DNA from: Desulfovibrio sp. Marseille-P6017
Lineage (GTDB): Bacteria; Bacillota_A; Clostridia; Peptostreptococcales; Peptostreptococcaceae
Assembly: GCA_900604495.1 (NCBI GenBank)
Contig: UWOR01000006.1
Location: 124,001 to 188,000 of the forward strand
Reading direction: 5' to 3'
Length of the DNA: 64,000 nt
The translations under genes were made by a program, and so were the position numbers. The notes below the pieces were generated by a model, which did no database searches, was not told the DNA's origin, and was given only the letters and a program-made list of their open reading frames with translations. This document shows positions 17,763-26,197 of this stretch, piece by piece. The number at the start of each line of letters is the position of its first letter. The first letter of the stretch is position 1.

Positions 17763-17868
17763 TCTTCTTCCATCCAGACTTTACTGTCGGCTTCGGAGTT
17801 TCACCGAATCTGCCATAAGGCTCGCGGGCTATAACCGCCGGTAAGGAATTTCACCTTGCCCTGAAGAT
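17763..17868 (-). ncRNA. FMN riboswitch (RFN element)
   Basis: Read on the minus strand the sequence shows the RFN core in order: CTTCAGGGCAAGGTGAAATT, ACCGGCGGTTATAGCCCGCG, GATTCGGTGAAACTCCGAAG, CCGACAGT and AGTCTGGATGGAAGAAGA. This is the FMN-binding aptamer. With FMN bound it favours the downstream terminator and shuts off ribDEBAH. Confidence 0.97.
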
Positions 17869-17951
17869 TTATATTTAATTTTAATTAAATTTTATATTAC
17901 TGATTTTGGATTGTCAACAAAAACTTTAAACTATATTTTTTAATTAATATT

Positions 17952-18893
17952 TTATAACTTCGTATCTAATAAACTATTTTCACTTATTTCGTCTTTATTA
18001 CCTTTTTTAACATAAGATAATATTATAATTGTAACAATAATACAAGTCATACCTAAAAAATCCATAAATCCAAATGGATCTTTTAACCATATTACAGATA
18101 AAAATGCTGCTGATAAAGGTTCAACCGATCCTAATGTACTTGCTTCTGTTGGAAGTATATACTTTAAACTTTCTAAATAACATTGAAATGCTATAAGTGT
18201 ACCGAATACAACAACAAAAACAACACCTACAATTGAGTATATAGAAACTACTCCACTAAACTTCCATGGTGGATTTATAAAACTAAAAGCTATACCTCCA
18301 ATTAGCATCCCCCATCCAACAATTGTAGTAGAACTATATTTTTTTAATAACTCTATAGGTTGAAGTGTGTATAATGCTGAAGCAAAAGCTGATGCTAATC
18401 CCCAGAATAATGCTAATTCTGATATAGATAAACTATGTATATCACCTTTCGTAATTATGAAAAATACGCCAATCATTGCCAAACCTATAGCAAAAACTTC
18501 ATTTAACTTAGGTAACCTCTTGCAACGAAATGCCATATAGCACGTAATAATTACTGGTGATAAATATTGAAGTATAGTCGCAGTTGCCGCATTGCCATGC
18601 TTAATTGCAGCAAAGTAAGTATATTGAACACCTAACATTCCTAATATACTAAATGATATAAGATTTGTTCTATCTTTTTTATTTTTCCAAATTTCTTTTA
18701 TGCCTTTATCTTTTTTAATTAAACCTAAAAATAGTAATAATATCCCCGATGCTAATAGCCTAACAACAACTAGCCATTCTGGGGTAAAACCGTTTTGTTG
18801 AAATAAAAATTGAGCTACGGTTCCAGATATTCCCCATAACATAGCTCCAAGCATAACTAAAGTTATACCTTTCATACGTAAATTACTTATCAT
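17952..18893 (-). CDS. EamA (DMT superfamily) transporter
   Basis: The 313 residues form ten hydrophobic helices in two EamA repeats, with MLGAMLWGISGTVAQFLF at the start and ASTLGSVEPLSAAFLSVIWL in the second repeat. Members export amino acids or metabolites, or import nucleotide-type compounds. The gene begins with an AGGAAAGG site and lies beyond the 5' end of the rib leader, not in the rib transcript. A riboflavin link is therefore not supported. Confidence 0.9.
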   Translation of the reverse strand: MISNLRMKGITLVMLGAMLWGISGTVAQFLFQQNGFTPEWLVVVRLLASGILLLFLGLIKKDKGIKEIWKNKKDRTNLISFSILGMLGVQYTYFAAIKHGNAATATILQYLSPVIITCYMAFRCKRLPKLNEVFAIGLAMIGVFFIITKGDIHSLSISELALFWGLASAFASALYTLQPIELLKKYSSTTIVGWGMLIGGIAFSFINPPWKFSGVVSIYSIVGVVFVVVFGTLIAFQCYLESLKYILPTEASTLGSVEPLSAAFLSVIWLKDPFGFMDFLGMTCIIVTIIILSYVKKGNKDEISENSLLDTKL

Positions 18894-19064
18894 AGATTTT
18901 TTCCTTTCCTTTGCTAAAATTTTATTAGTCTATAATATAATCCAAAATCAAACTTATAAATATTATCTTATAATTTCGACTCTTCAATAATTTTACTAAT
19001 AATTTACACATATGACAATTAATATATTGCTTAATGCTGTAACTATATTAATGAGGTTTAAAAA

Positions 19065-19220
19065 ATGCAAGTAGATAAAGTACAGTTAGATAATAATTTA
19101 GTAGAAATATTAAAGCATTTTATAGTTGACTTCACCTTACTTATATACACAGATAACTTTTGTTTATTCTATGAATACTATATAAGATGGTATTGGCATA
19201 AAGATAGTAAATTTTATTGA
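19065..19220 (+). CDS. possible small protein, 51 residues
   Basis: An ATG preceded by GAGG at 8 bases opens 51 codons (MQVDKVQLDNNLVEILKHF to WHKDSKFY). The first half could be an amphipathic helix; the second half is aromatic and Tyr-rich. No family is recognised. It precedes a MarR gene and could be a relic of an earlier regulator's N-terminus. Weak evidence. Confidence 0.3.
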   Translation: MQVDKVQLDNNLVEILKHFIVDFTLLIYTDNFCLFYEYYIRWYWHKDSKFY

Positions 19221-19309
19221 ATCTGCTAATAATTAATTAAGAAAATACCTATTTAAATATGGTATTATATATAAAGATAAATATAGCTTATCTAGATTGG
19301 AGAATTGAT

Positions 19310-19753
19310 ATGAAGGATAAATATATTATTTATTTTATTAGTAGAACTAAAGCTAATATGATAAAATTCATTGAAAATAAATTAAAAGAAAATAATTTAA
19401 CTGACCTAATACCAACACATGGTAATATATTAACTGCTCTTTATGAAAGTGATAAGAAACTAACTATGAAAGAGATAGCTAAAAAAATTGGTAAAGATAA
19501 ATCTACAGTAACTTCACTAGTAAATAAACTTATAAGTTTAGGATATATAGAAAAAGAAAAGTCAGCTATAGATAAACGTGTTACATATATAAGCTTAACT
19601 CAAAAAGCTATAGACATTGAGGATAAATTTAATTTTATTTCATCACAAGTAAGAGAAACTGCTTATAAAAATTTTACTAAAGAGAAAAAAGAAGAGTTTT
19701 TAAGATTACTTAGAAAGCTTAGCACAAACTTTAAAACTGAAAATAAAAAATAA
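19310..19753 (+). CDS. MarR-family transcriptional regulator
   Basis: The 147 residues follow the MarR layout: an N-terminal dimerisation helix, LTMKEIAKKIGKDKSTVTSLVNKLISLGYIEKEKS as helix-turn-helix, and the wing DKRVTYISLTQKA. I start it at the ATG at 19310, which has GGAG 9 bases before it, rather than 17 codons earlier. The last 48 bases overlap the 3' end of the truncated nitroreductase gene on the other strand. MarR proteins often control neighbouring redox genes. Confidence 0.9.
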   Translation: MKDKYIIYFISRTKANMIKFIENKLKENNLTDLIPTHGNILTALYESDKKLTMKEIAKKIGKDKSTVTSLVNKLISLGYIEKEKSAIDKRVTYISLTQKAIDIEDKFNFISSQVRETAYKNFTKEKKEEFLRLLRKLSTNFKTENKK

Positions 19754-20113
19754 AAATGCCTCATTATCTTTTAGTATTTTATACTCTATCATTTTATATT
19801 CTGAACCATATACCAGTACTACTGGAGCATTTCTAAAGCATGTATAATATTTTATTACACTCATATGTATTTTTCTATCTTTTTCAGTCTTTGCTATTTC
19901 ACCTAATCTTTCATGACTTTTCGTTACTATATCAGCCATTTTATTAATTATCTCACGATTAGTTAGTACAACAAAGTTCCAATTTTGTTGATGCTTTGGT
20001 GAAGGATCTTCAGTTGCTAATTCTAACATTTTTAATATATCTTCTTTTGGTACTACTTCATCTTTAAATTTTCTTACACTTTTACGCATTTTTATTGCTT
20101 CTATAACATTCAT
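19706..20113 (-). pseudogene. nitroreductase family protein, C-terminally truncated
   Basis: The N-terminal half is a nitroreductase: MNVIEAIKMRKSVRKFKDE with the FMN-contacting Arg pair, SPKHQQNWNFVVL, and APVVLVYGSEY. The family is normally 165-200 residues and needs a C-terminal half (GxGxxxQNMxLAA-type and FMN-phosphate-binding residues). Here the frame instead runs into the antisense of the MarR gene (residues 116-135) and stops. A deletion or recombination has probably joined the two 3' ends. Activity is doubtful. Confidence 0.8.
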
Positions 20114-20141
20114 AGTTGTACTCCTTTAATTATAAAATTAA

Positions 20142-20153
20142 TTTGACGTCAAA
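20142..20153. promoter_or_regulatory. 12-bp palindromic operator upstream of the nitroreductase
   Basis: TTTGACGTCAAA is a perfect palindrome 29 bases upstream of the nitroreductase start. Its size suits a MarR or HxlR dimer. Beyond it, 20154-20442 holds no gene that I can see, only AT-rich DNA and the promoter of the acetyltransferase. Confidence 0.5.
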
Positions 20154-20442
20154 CTTTTTTATATTATGGATTATTTGGAATTTTTAGTATAATATAATGA
20201 TAATTTAATTAGAAGGGCATAATTATAAAAAAAAATTTTTAAATTGAACTATATTTATACTAAGTGTTATCTGCTTTATAATAACATGTAAGTTATTTTT
20301 GAATTTATGTATTTACGTTGATGATAACTATACATAATTTTATAAACAAAATTAAGTTTATTGAGATATAATTTTAATAATATACAAGTTTATATAAATA
20401 AAATAAAGTATAAATTTAAACGAAAGGTTAATATATAAAACT

Positions 20443-21036
20443 ATGAACTTTACAGAAGAAATGAAAAAAAATAAACCTTATATTTATCACTATAAGGACA
20501 TAAGTCCAGATTTAAAATCAAAAGCTAAAAATCTGCTATGGGAATTTAATAATTTAAGACCAGACAATGAAAAAAGAAAACAAGATATTATAAAAGAACT
20601 TTTAGGTACAAGTACTCCTTTAACTTTTATAGAGTCAACATTTAAGTGCGATTATGGATTTAATATACATTTTAGCGGTATGGCATTTGTAAATTATAAT
20701 TGTGTAATGCTTGATACATCTCCTATTTATATAGGTAACGGTGTATTCATAGGTCCTGGAACTTGTATTTCATGTGCAGGTCATGCCATTGATGCAACAC
20801 AAAGATCTGAAGGTTTTGGTGATTCAAAGCCAATCAATATTGAAGATAATGTATGGTTAGGTGCAAATTGTACTATCCTAGGAGGTATAACTATAGGAGA
20901 AGGTAGTATAATTGGTGCTGGAAGTGTCGTTACAAAAGATATACCTAAAGGTGTTATAGCTGTAGGTAATCCTTGCAAGGTATTAAGAGAAGTTACAGAT
21001 GCTGACAAATGGGATTTAAATAATTTAAATAAATAG
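20443..21036 (+). CDS. sugar O-acetyltransferase (Maa/LacA, hexapeptide repeat)
   Basis: The 197 residues have an N-terminal helical cap followed by left-handed beta-helix repeats, catalytic His in SCAGHAIDATQRSEG and the terminal GAGSVVTKDIPKGVIAVGNP. These mark an acetyl-CoA-dependent sugar acetyltransferase. AAAGG precedes the ATG. It is a single-gene unit with a terminator. It is clearly diverged from the paralogue at 10605-11174. Confidence 0.9.
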   Translation: MNFTEEMKKNKPYIYHYKDISPDLKSKAKNLLWEFNNLRPDNEKRKQDIIKELLGTSTPLTFIESTFKCDYGFNIHFSGMAFVNYNCVMLDTSPIYIGNGVFIGPGTCISCAGHAIDATQRSEGFGDSKPINIEDNVWLGANCTILGGITIGEGSIIGAGSVVTKDIPKGVIAVGNPCKVLREVTDADKWDLNNLNK

Positions 21037-21044
21037 TAAATCAA

Positions 21045-21100
21045 AATAATTAACTGTACTTAATCATTTATTTTTTTTAATTATAGGTACAGTTAATTTT
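21045..21100 (+). terminator. terminator after the acetyltransferase
   Basis: Arms AATTAACTGTAC / GTACAGTTAATT with a T run and a 27-base loop. The stem resembles the inverted repeat at 25512-25583. Confidence 0.7.
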
Positions 21101-21141
21101 ATTATATACTATTTTACTATTTCTAATAATTCCTTGGACAC

Positions 21142-21582
21142 TTACTCATATCTTTCATCTGATATCCCTAACTTTTTCTTAAATATATCATCATCCATTC
21201 TTTCTACTTTAACTTCATCACATTTATTAGCAATATATTTATACTCATCTCTACCTAATAAATATCCATTAGAAAGTAGCCTTATAACTAATCCCTTACT
21301 TTTTATAAAATCTATAATATCACTAATCTTATCATTTACAAAAACTTCACCTTTTGAGTTAATAAAAATTAACTCTGCATTACTTTCGTCTATAATACAT
21401 TCTAATTCACTTAATAAATTATCCACACCATCAAATAATATTTGAGTATCTAGCTTATTTTTTTATCTACCTATAGGACAAAATATACAATCAAAATTGC
21501 AATATTTCTCTGGCAATATATTAATCTCTAATACTCTTTTCCCATCTTCTATATAAATATCTTTATGCGTAAAACTATTCAC
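21142..21582 (-). pseudogene. radical SAM protein, interrupted and truncated
   Basis: From a GTG at 21582 with a strong AAGGAGGGG site, the frame encodes VLEINILPEKYCNFDCIFCP, the CxxxCxxC [4Fe-4S] motif of radical SAM enzymes. After PIGR an in-frame TAA occurs (near 21460), then the same frame continues with SNAELIFINSKGEVFVNDK and LLSNGYLL, typical of the SAM barrel. It ends at about 147 codons instead of 220 or more, so the C-terminal half is also lost. A ykkC-class riboswitch lies just upstream. The original product is not known. Confidence 0.8.
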
Positions 21583-21610
21583 TACTCAACCCCTCCTTAA
21601 AAATAGTAAT

Positions 21611-21652
21611 AAAAAAAAGCCATAGGAGTATTATAAAAAATATCTCCCAGGC
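21611..21652 (-). terminator. terminator overlapping the ykkC-class riboswitch
   Basis: Arms AGCC..GGGAG and CTCC...GGCT followed by eight T residues on the minus strand. The 5' arm lies inside the aptamer's conserved 3' end, so ligand binding could prevent terminator formation (an ON switch). Confidence 0.65.
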
Positions 21653-21728
21653 TTTTATCGTTCCGTGTACACAGTAAGCTGTGCGTTTTCTCTCGGAGCA
21701 GCCAGCTATAAACTGCGAAACCCTAGAA
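21638..21728 (-). ncRNA. ykkC-class riboswitch (guanidine-I-like)
   Basis: On the minus strand the conserved blocks of the ykkC class appear in order: CTAGGGTTTCG, CTCCGAGAGAAAACGC, ACACGG and ATAAAAGCCTGGGAGA. The CGAGAG-AAAAC and AAAAGC-GGGAGA blocks are diagnostic for the class. Most members with this core sense guanidine and control guanidine export or degradation, but close subclasses sense PRPP, ppGpp or other nucleotides. The downstream gene here is a broken radical SAM gene, so the ligand cannot be told from context. Confidence 0.75.
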
Positions 21729-21800
21729 AACTAAAATATAAAACTTGATTTTTTCAAAAAATATCATGTTATCAATATCAAAGCAACTATATATATATAA

Positions 21801-23204
21801 TTATTTAGGAATTATTATTGTAAACATACTTCCTCTGTTCAATTCACTATCTACATATATGTCTCCATTATGAGCATGTACTATACTTTTTGCTATAGTA
21901 AGACCTATTCCTATACCTCCGGTTTCTTTATCTCTAGATTTATCAACTCTATAAAATCTTTCAAATATAAATTCTATATCACTTGTTGGAATTCCAACTC
22001 CGTTATCTTTAATAGATATAATTACATTATCTTTTTCCTCATATGATTTTATATTTATTTCCCCATCTCTATTAGTATACTTAATAGCATTAGATAATAA
22101 ATTTACTATAACTTGAGAAAACTGATTTTTATCAATATTAATATTTATTTTAGCTAAATTACAATTAATTTTTATATTTTTAGCTAAAGCAGCACTTTCA
22201 CAGTTATATACAATATTTTGTATAAGTTTCTGTAAATTAACATTAGATTTGTTTAGAGCATTTTTCTCACTATCATATTTTGATAAAAGTCTAAGACTAC
22301 CTACCAAATCACTTAAGCGACTTACTTCTTCTCTTATACTTACAAGTCTATCTGTCGTCATATCCCAAATTCCATCTATCATTGCATCTAGATGACCTTG
22401 AATACTAGTGAGTGGTGTCCTAAGTTCATGAGCTACATCAGTAGTTATCCTTTTTCTCAGCTGCTCTTGTTCATTTAATTTGTAAGATAGCTTATTTATG
22501 GATTCCACTAATTCTTTAACTTCTTTTATATTATTTTTGTACTCAACTTTATTTTTATATTTTCCATCACCAATAGTTTTAGCCATCATAGATACTTTTT
22601 CTATAGGACTTGATATTGACTTTGAAATGATTAAAGATATTATAATCACGCTACCTATGGATATAATACTTATAATTTTCATAAAAGTATTTATTATATT
22701 CAGAAACATAATATCATTTTCCATATAATATAGTGATTCATAATATAATATCTGTCCATATCCAACTATATTATTATTTTCTCCATATATATCAACCTTA
22801 TATTCCTTTAATCTAGCACTCCAATTATCTTCTATACTCTCCATATTTTCTCTTATATTATTTAATATCTTATTGGATAAACTGTTTTCATCTTCAAATA
22901 TTCCATATATAACTTCATTATTTATATCGTATATTTCTAAGGCAATCCCTTTTCCTATGGAGTCTTCGCATAAACCTTTTATTAAATCAATATCCCATAC
23001 TTTATCCTTGTAAATATTTTTCAAATCAAAATTTATTAAATGTTCAACCTCAGATTTGTTACTATCATCTACATATTTTCCAAACTCATTTTCAAAAGTT
23101 CTTCTTACAAATACGGTTATTACTAAAACTGTTAGAGTCATTATTATTGCAAAAGATATTATTATTTTATTTCTTAGAGATATAACTTTATTATTTAAGC
23201 CCAA
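21801..23204 (-). CDS. two-component sensor histidine kinase
   Basis: The 467 residues comprise a first membrane helix (about 12-30), an extracellular sensor of about 130 residues, a second helix (about 165-190), HAMP, the HisKA box DVAHELRTPLTSIQ with the phosphorylated His, and an ATPase with N (NLLSNAIKYTN), G1 (DNGVGIP) and G2 (GGIGIGLTI) boxes. The start is a TTG at 23204 inside the 3' end of the response regulator gene (14-base overlap), with GGG upstream. It works with 23191-23880. The signal is unknown. Confidence 0.93.
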   Translation of the reverse strand: MGLNNKVISLRNKIIISFAIIMTLTVLVITVFVRRTFENEFGKYVDDSNKSEVEHLINFDLKNIYKDKVWDIDLIKGLCEDSIGKGIALEIYDINNEVIYGIFEDENSLSNKILNNIRENMESIEDNWSARLKEYKVDIYGENNNIVGYGQILYYESLYYMENDIMFLNIINTFMKIISIISIGSVIIISLIISKSISSPIEKVSMMAKTIGDGKYKNKVEYKNNIKEVKELVESINKLSYKLNEQEQLRKRITTDVAHELRTPLTSIQGHLDAMIDGIWDMTTDRLVSIREEVSRLSDLVGSLRLLSKYDSEKNALNKSNVNLQKLIQNIVYNCESAALAKNIKINCNLAKININIDKNQFSQVIVNLLSNAIKYTNRDGEINIKSYEEKDNVIISIKDNGVGIPTSDIEFIFERFYRVDKSRDKETGGIGIGLTIAKSIVHAHNGDIYVDSELNRGSMFTIIIPK

Positions 23205-23880
23205 ACTTATACCCTATACCATATACAGTTTGTATAATTTTACAGTCTTTATGGTCTACTTCTATTTTTTGTCTTAAATTTTTTATATGACTATCAATAA
23301 CTCTATCGTCTTTTTCATAATATCCTTCTACTAAATTATCTAAAATCTCAACTCTTGTATATACTCTTTTAGGATTAGATGCCATCATTAATAATATTTT
23401 ATACTCAGTACTAGTTAAAGAAATAAATTTACCTCTTACCTTAACCTCATATGATGAAGTGTTTATTTCAATTTCATTTCCAAATTTTATAATACCACTA
23501 TCACATTTATCACTTAAGTTTTTACTTCTTTTTAGAATAACCTTAACTCTAAGTACAAGTTCCCTTACATTAAATGGTTTACACAAATAGTCATCACAAC
23601 CTAAATCAAACCCTTCTATTCTATCTTCATCTTCAATTTTAGCAGTAAGCATTATTACAGGTACTTCAGACTTATTCCTAATAGACCTGCAAATGTTCTC
23701 ACCACTTATATCTGGAAGCATTCTATCTAATATAACTAAATCATATTTATCATTGTTAAAATACTCTATAGCAGTATTTCCATCATAAGCAACAGAAGTA
23801 CAATATCCTTCCTTATCCAAATAAGCCTTCACAAATTCACAAATTTTTTTCTCATCATCAACAACCAATATATTAACCAT
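23191..23880 (-). CDS. OmpR/PhoB-family response regulator
   Basis: Residues 1-115 are a receiver with the acidic pair DDE, the phosphoacceptor Asp in LVILDRMLPD, and the conserved Lys in CDDYLCKPF; residues 130-229 are a winged-helix DNA-binding domain (TSTEYKILLMM, VDSHIKNLRQKI-like, VYGIGYKF). I start at the ATG at 23880 with AGGAG 7 bases upstream, not at a start 7 codons earlier. It is translationally coupled to the kinase gene. Confidence 0.94.
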   Translation of the reverse strand: MVNILVVDDEKKICEFVKAYLDKEGYCTSVAYDGNTAIEYFNNDKYDLVILDRMLPDISGENICRSIRNKSEVPVIMLTAKIEDEDRIEGFDLGCDDYLCKPFNVRELVLRVKVILKRSKNLSDKCDSGIIKFGNEIEINTSSYEVKVRGKFISLTSTEYKILLMMASNPKRVYTRVEILDNLVEGYYEKDDRVIDSHIKNLRQKIEVDHKDCKIIQTVYGIGYKFGLK

Positions 23881-23997
23881 ATAAAGTCTCCTAAAATTCA
23901 AATTTATCTGCTAACTATAGTATAACGTACAATCACTTTAATATTAAACTATCAACTAAAATATAAAAATGGATATCTAAAATAGCCCTCTATATTC

Positions 23998-25332
23998 CTA
24001 AATTCCTAAGAGAGTTTTTGCAAAAGTGAAGTATACCATTAGAGCAAAGGCATCTACTATAGTAGTTATTAGTGGACTGGCCATTATTGCAGGATCAAAC
24101 TTCAATTTCTTTGCTATAATTGGTAGTAAACTTCCTACAACCTTTGCTATTATTACTGTGAAAAATAAACTTCCACACACAGTAAGAGAAATTATTAAAT
24201 CAGTTTTTTCTAATAAATATATTCTTAAGAAATTTACAATCGTAAGAATAGATGCAACTATTAAACTTACTCTAAATTCCTTGTACATAACCTTTAAATA
24301 ATCTTTTATTTTTATATCACCTAACGCTAGGCCTCTTATTACTAAAGTTGAAGATTGTGACCCTGCATTACCACCAGTATCCATAAGCATTGGTATAAAT
24401 GCTGCAAGTATTACTACAGATTGTAATACATCATCAAATTTTTTAATAATTGAGCCTGTTATGGTTGCAGATATCATAAGAACTAAAAGCCAAATAACTC
24501 TATGTTTTGCAAGCTCTATAACTGGAGTCTTTAAATACGGAACTTCATTAGGTTTCATAGCTGCCATTATTTGAAAATCCTCTGTATTTTCTTTATCAAT
24601 TATATCTATAATATCATCTACTGTTATTATTCCTACTAATCTATTTTCACCATCTACTACTGGCATACATGTTAAGTCATATTTTTTAAATTCAGATGCA
24701 ACTACTTCTTGATCTTCTATAGTTTTAGAAGTGATTATATTTTTATCCATTATGTTCTTTATAATAGTATTTTCATCATTTAAAATTAATTGTCTTAAAG
24801 GTAGTACTCCTTTTAATTTTCTATTTTTATCAATTATAAAACAAGTATCAACATCTTCTTTATCTAGACATTCATATCTTATATAGTTTATCGCTTCCTT
24901 AATCGTCATACTTTCTTTTAAATCTATAAATTCTATAGTCATTATTGATCCCGCAGAATTTTCATTATACTTTAAAAATTGATTTATAAGTTCTCTCTTT
25001 TCCTTTGAAGTATTTTTTAAAACTTTTTTTACGATATGAGATGGTAATTCTTCTATAAAATCTACTGTATCATCTAAGAATAGTTTATCTACTATTTCTT
25101 TTATTTCACTATCTGTAATTGACTGTATTATATATTGCTTCATATCTTTATCTAAATATGAAAAAACCTCTGCAGCTACATCTTTTGGTAGTATCCTAAA
25201 TGCTAATACTACTTCTTCTCCACTTAAATAAATCATATCTTTAGCTATGTCTACTGAGTTTAATCCTTGAAAATACTCACTTAGCTCTAATATTTTTCTT
25301 TCTTCTATTAAATTGCTTATTACTTGTACCAT
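23998..25332 (-). CDS. mgtE: magnesium transporter MgtE
   Basis: The 444 residues show the MgtE order: an N-terminal helical superfamily (ELPSHIVKKVLKNTSKEKR), two CBS domains (about 130-255, with VDGENRLVGIITVDDIID), a connecting helix and five membrane helices with the pore signature PMLMDTGGNAGSQSSTLVIRG. The cytosolic domains sense Mg2+ and close the channel. Residues of the pore and of the GNAG filter are intact. An unusual hairpin sits in its 5' leader. Confidence 0.95.
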   Translation of the reverse strand: MVQVISNLIEERKILELSEYFQGLNSVDIAKDMIYLSGEEVVLAFRILPKDVAAEVFSYLDKDMKQYIIQSITDSEIKEIVDKLFLDDTVDFIEELPSHIVKKVLKNTSKEKRELINQFLKYNENSAGSIMTIEFIDLKESMTIKEAINYIRYECLDKEDVDTCFIIDKNRKLKGVLPLRQLILNDENTIIKNIMDKNIITSKTIEDQEVVASEFKKYDLTCMPVVDGENRLVGIITVDDIIDIIDKENTEDFQIMAAMKPNEVPYLKTPVIELAKHRVIWLLVLMISATITGSIIKKFDDVLQSVVILAAFIPMLMDTGGNAGSQSSTLVIRGLALGDIKIKDYLKVMYKEFRVSLIVASILTIVNFLRIYLLEKTDLIISLTVCGSLFFTVIIAKVVGSLLPIIAKKLKFDPAIMASPLITTIVDAFALMVYFTFAKTLLGI

Positions 25333-25347
25333 GATAATCTCCCTTTT

Positions 25348-25401
25348 ATAGAGTTCATATCATTTAAGTAATCTTTTTGTGATATAATATATGAACTCTA
25401 T
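25348..25401 (-). promoter_or_regulatory. stable hairpin in the mgtE 5' leader
   Basis: Thirteen-base perfect arms ATAGAGTTCATAT / ATATGAACTCTAT enclose 28 bases and end just before the GGGAG ribosome site of mgtE. It lacks a T run, so it is not a plain terminator. It may control translation or mRNA stability. I do not see the consensus of the M-box. Confidence 0.5.
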
Positions 25402-25511
25402 TTTTATATTTTTATTATTTTTTATCAGTAGAGGATCACTGTCCATATAAATCACAACCTTTCATTTTATTTTATTAATCAATTATATGAAATAAATATG
25501 TAGAACTTATG

Positions 25512-25583
25512 AAGATAGTAATAAAAAATAACTGTACCTAATAATTTATAATCTTAGATACAGTTATTTTTTATTACTATCTT
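25512..25583 (-). terminator. 25-bp perfect inverted repeat, probable terminator of the relic phosphoesterase unit
   Basis: Arms of 25 bases (25512-25536 and 25559-25583) are exact complements around a 22-base loop. The position, after the minus-strand phosphoesterase remnant, fits a terminator, but the arm length is unusual. Confidence 0.7.
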
Positions 25584-25636
25584 AAATTCTCAATTTTTTA
25601 AATATTCTATTCTTAAATTTAAATTAGTTATTTATT

Positions 25637-25930
25637 TTACTTTGCACTACCTTCCCTTATAAGTCTTGCAAAATCATAAGCTACTTCCACTATTTCAACT
25701 TTAACATTCGTATCTGATATATCTATAATAACATAATTTGCATCAGGTTTATTAGTTTTTGGCTTTCCTATACTACCTACATTTACAAGGAGTTTTTCAC
25801 CATAATATTTTGCATATGGTATATGAGTATGTCCACAAACTAGTATATCTTTATCTAAGCCACTCGTAACTTCATCTGCTTCTCTAGAGTTTTCTTTTAA
25901 ATATTCATTTATGACTCCTCCTATTTGGAT
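25637..25930 (-). pseudogene. calcineurin-like metallophosphoesterase (YfcE/MJ0936 type), 5' truncated
   Basis: The frame encodes the C-terminal half of a small phosphodiesterase: LVCGHTHIPYAKYYG with the metal-binding GHTH, then LLVNVGSIGKPKTNK and a terminal beta strand. The N-terminal DxHG and GNCD motifs are missing; an in-frame TAA precedes it at about 25938. The missing 80 or so codons were probably deleted. Beyond it, 25940-26127 shows no gene. Confidence 0.8.
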
Positions 25931-26127
25931 GATTTACTTTGTTCATTAAAATATTCACATATATAGCTACATATAACTCTTATCTTTCATAAAATTTTCC
26001 TATATAGTTTATATTAAATAATTATTATTTTATTCTTTCATTATACCATTGTATAAGTTTGAATTGTATTTTTATATCTTTAAAATTAAAATATAAGCAA
26101 TTATAAAACTCGTATTAATTAAATCTA

Positions 26128-26186
26128 AATATAATACCAATAAAGTCCAGTAAATATTATTTACTGGACTTTATTGGTATTATATT
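26128..26186 (-). terminator. 28-bp perfect hairpin terminator after the DUF819 gene
   Basis: Arms 26128-26155 and 26159-26186 are exact complements with a three-base loop. It lies 12 bases after the stop at 26198. Confidence 0.8.
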
Positions 26187-26197
26187 TATAACTCATA

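Noticed and set aside
25402..25470. Possible M-box riboswitch upstream of mgtE
   Set aside because: The conserved M-box blocks are not found; only a simple hairpin is seen.
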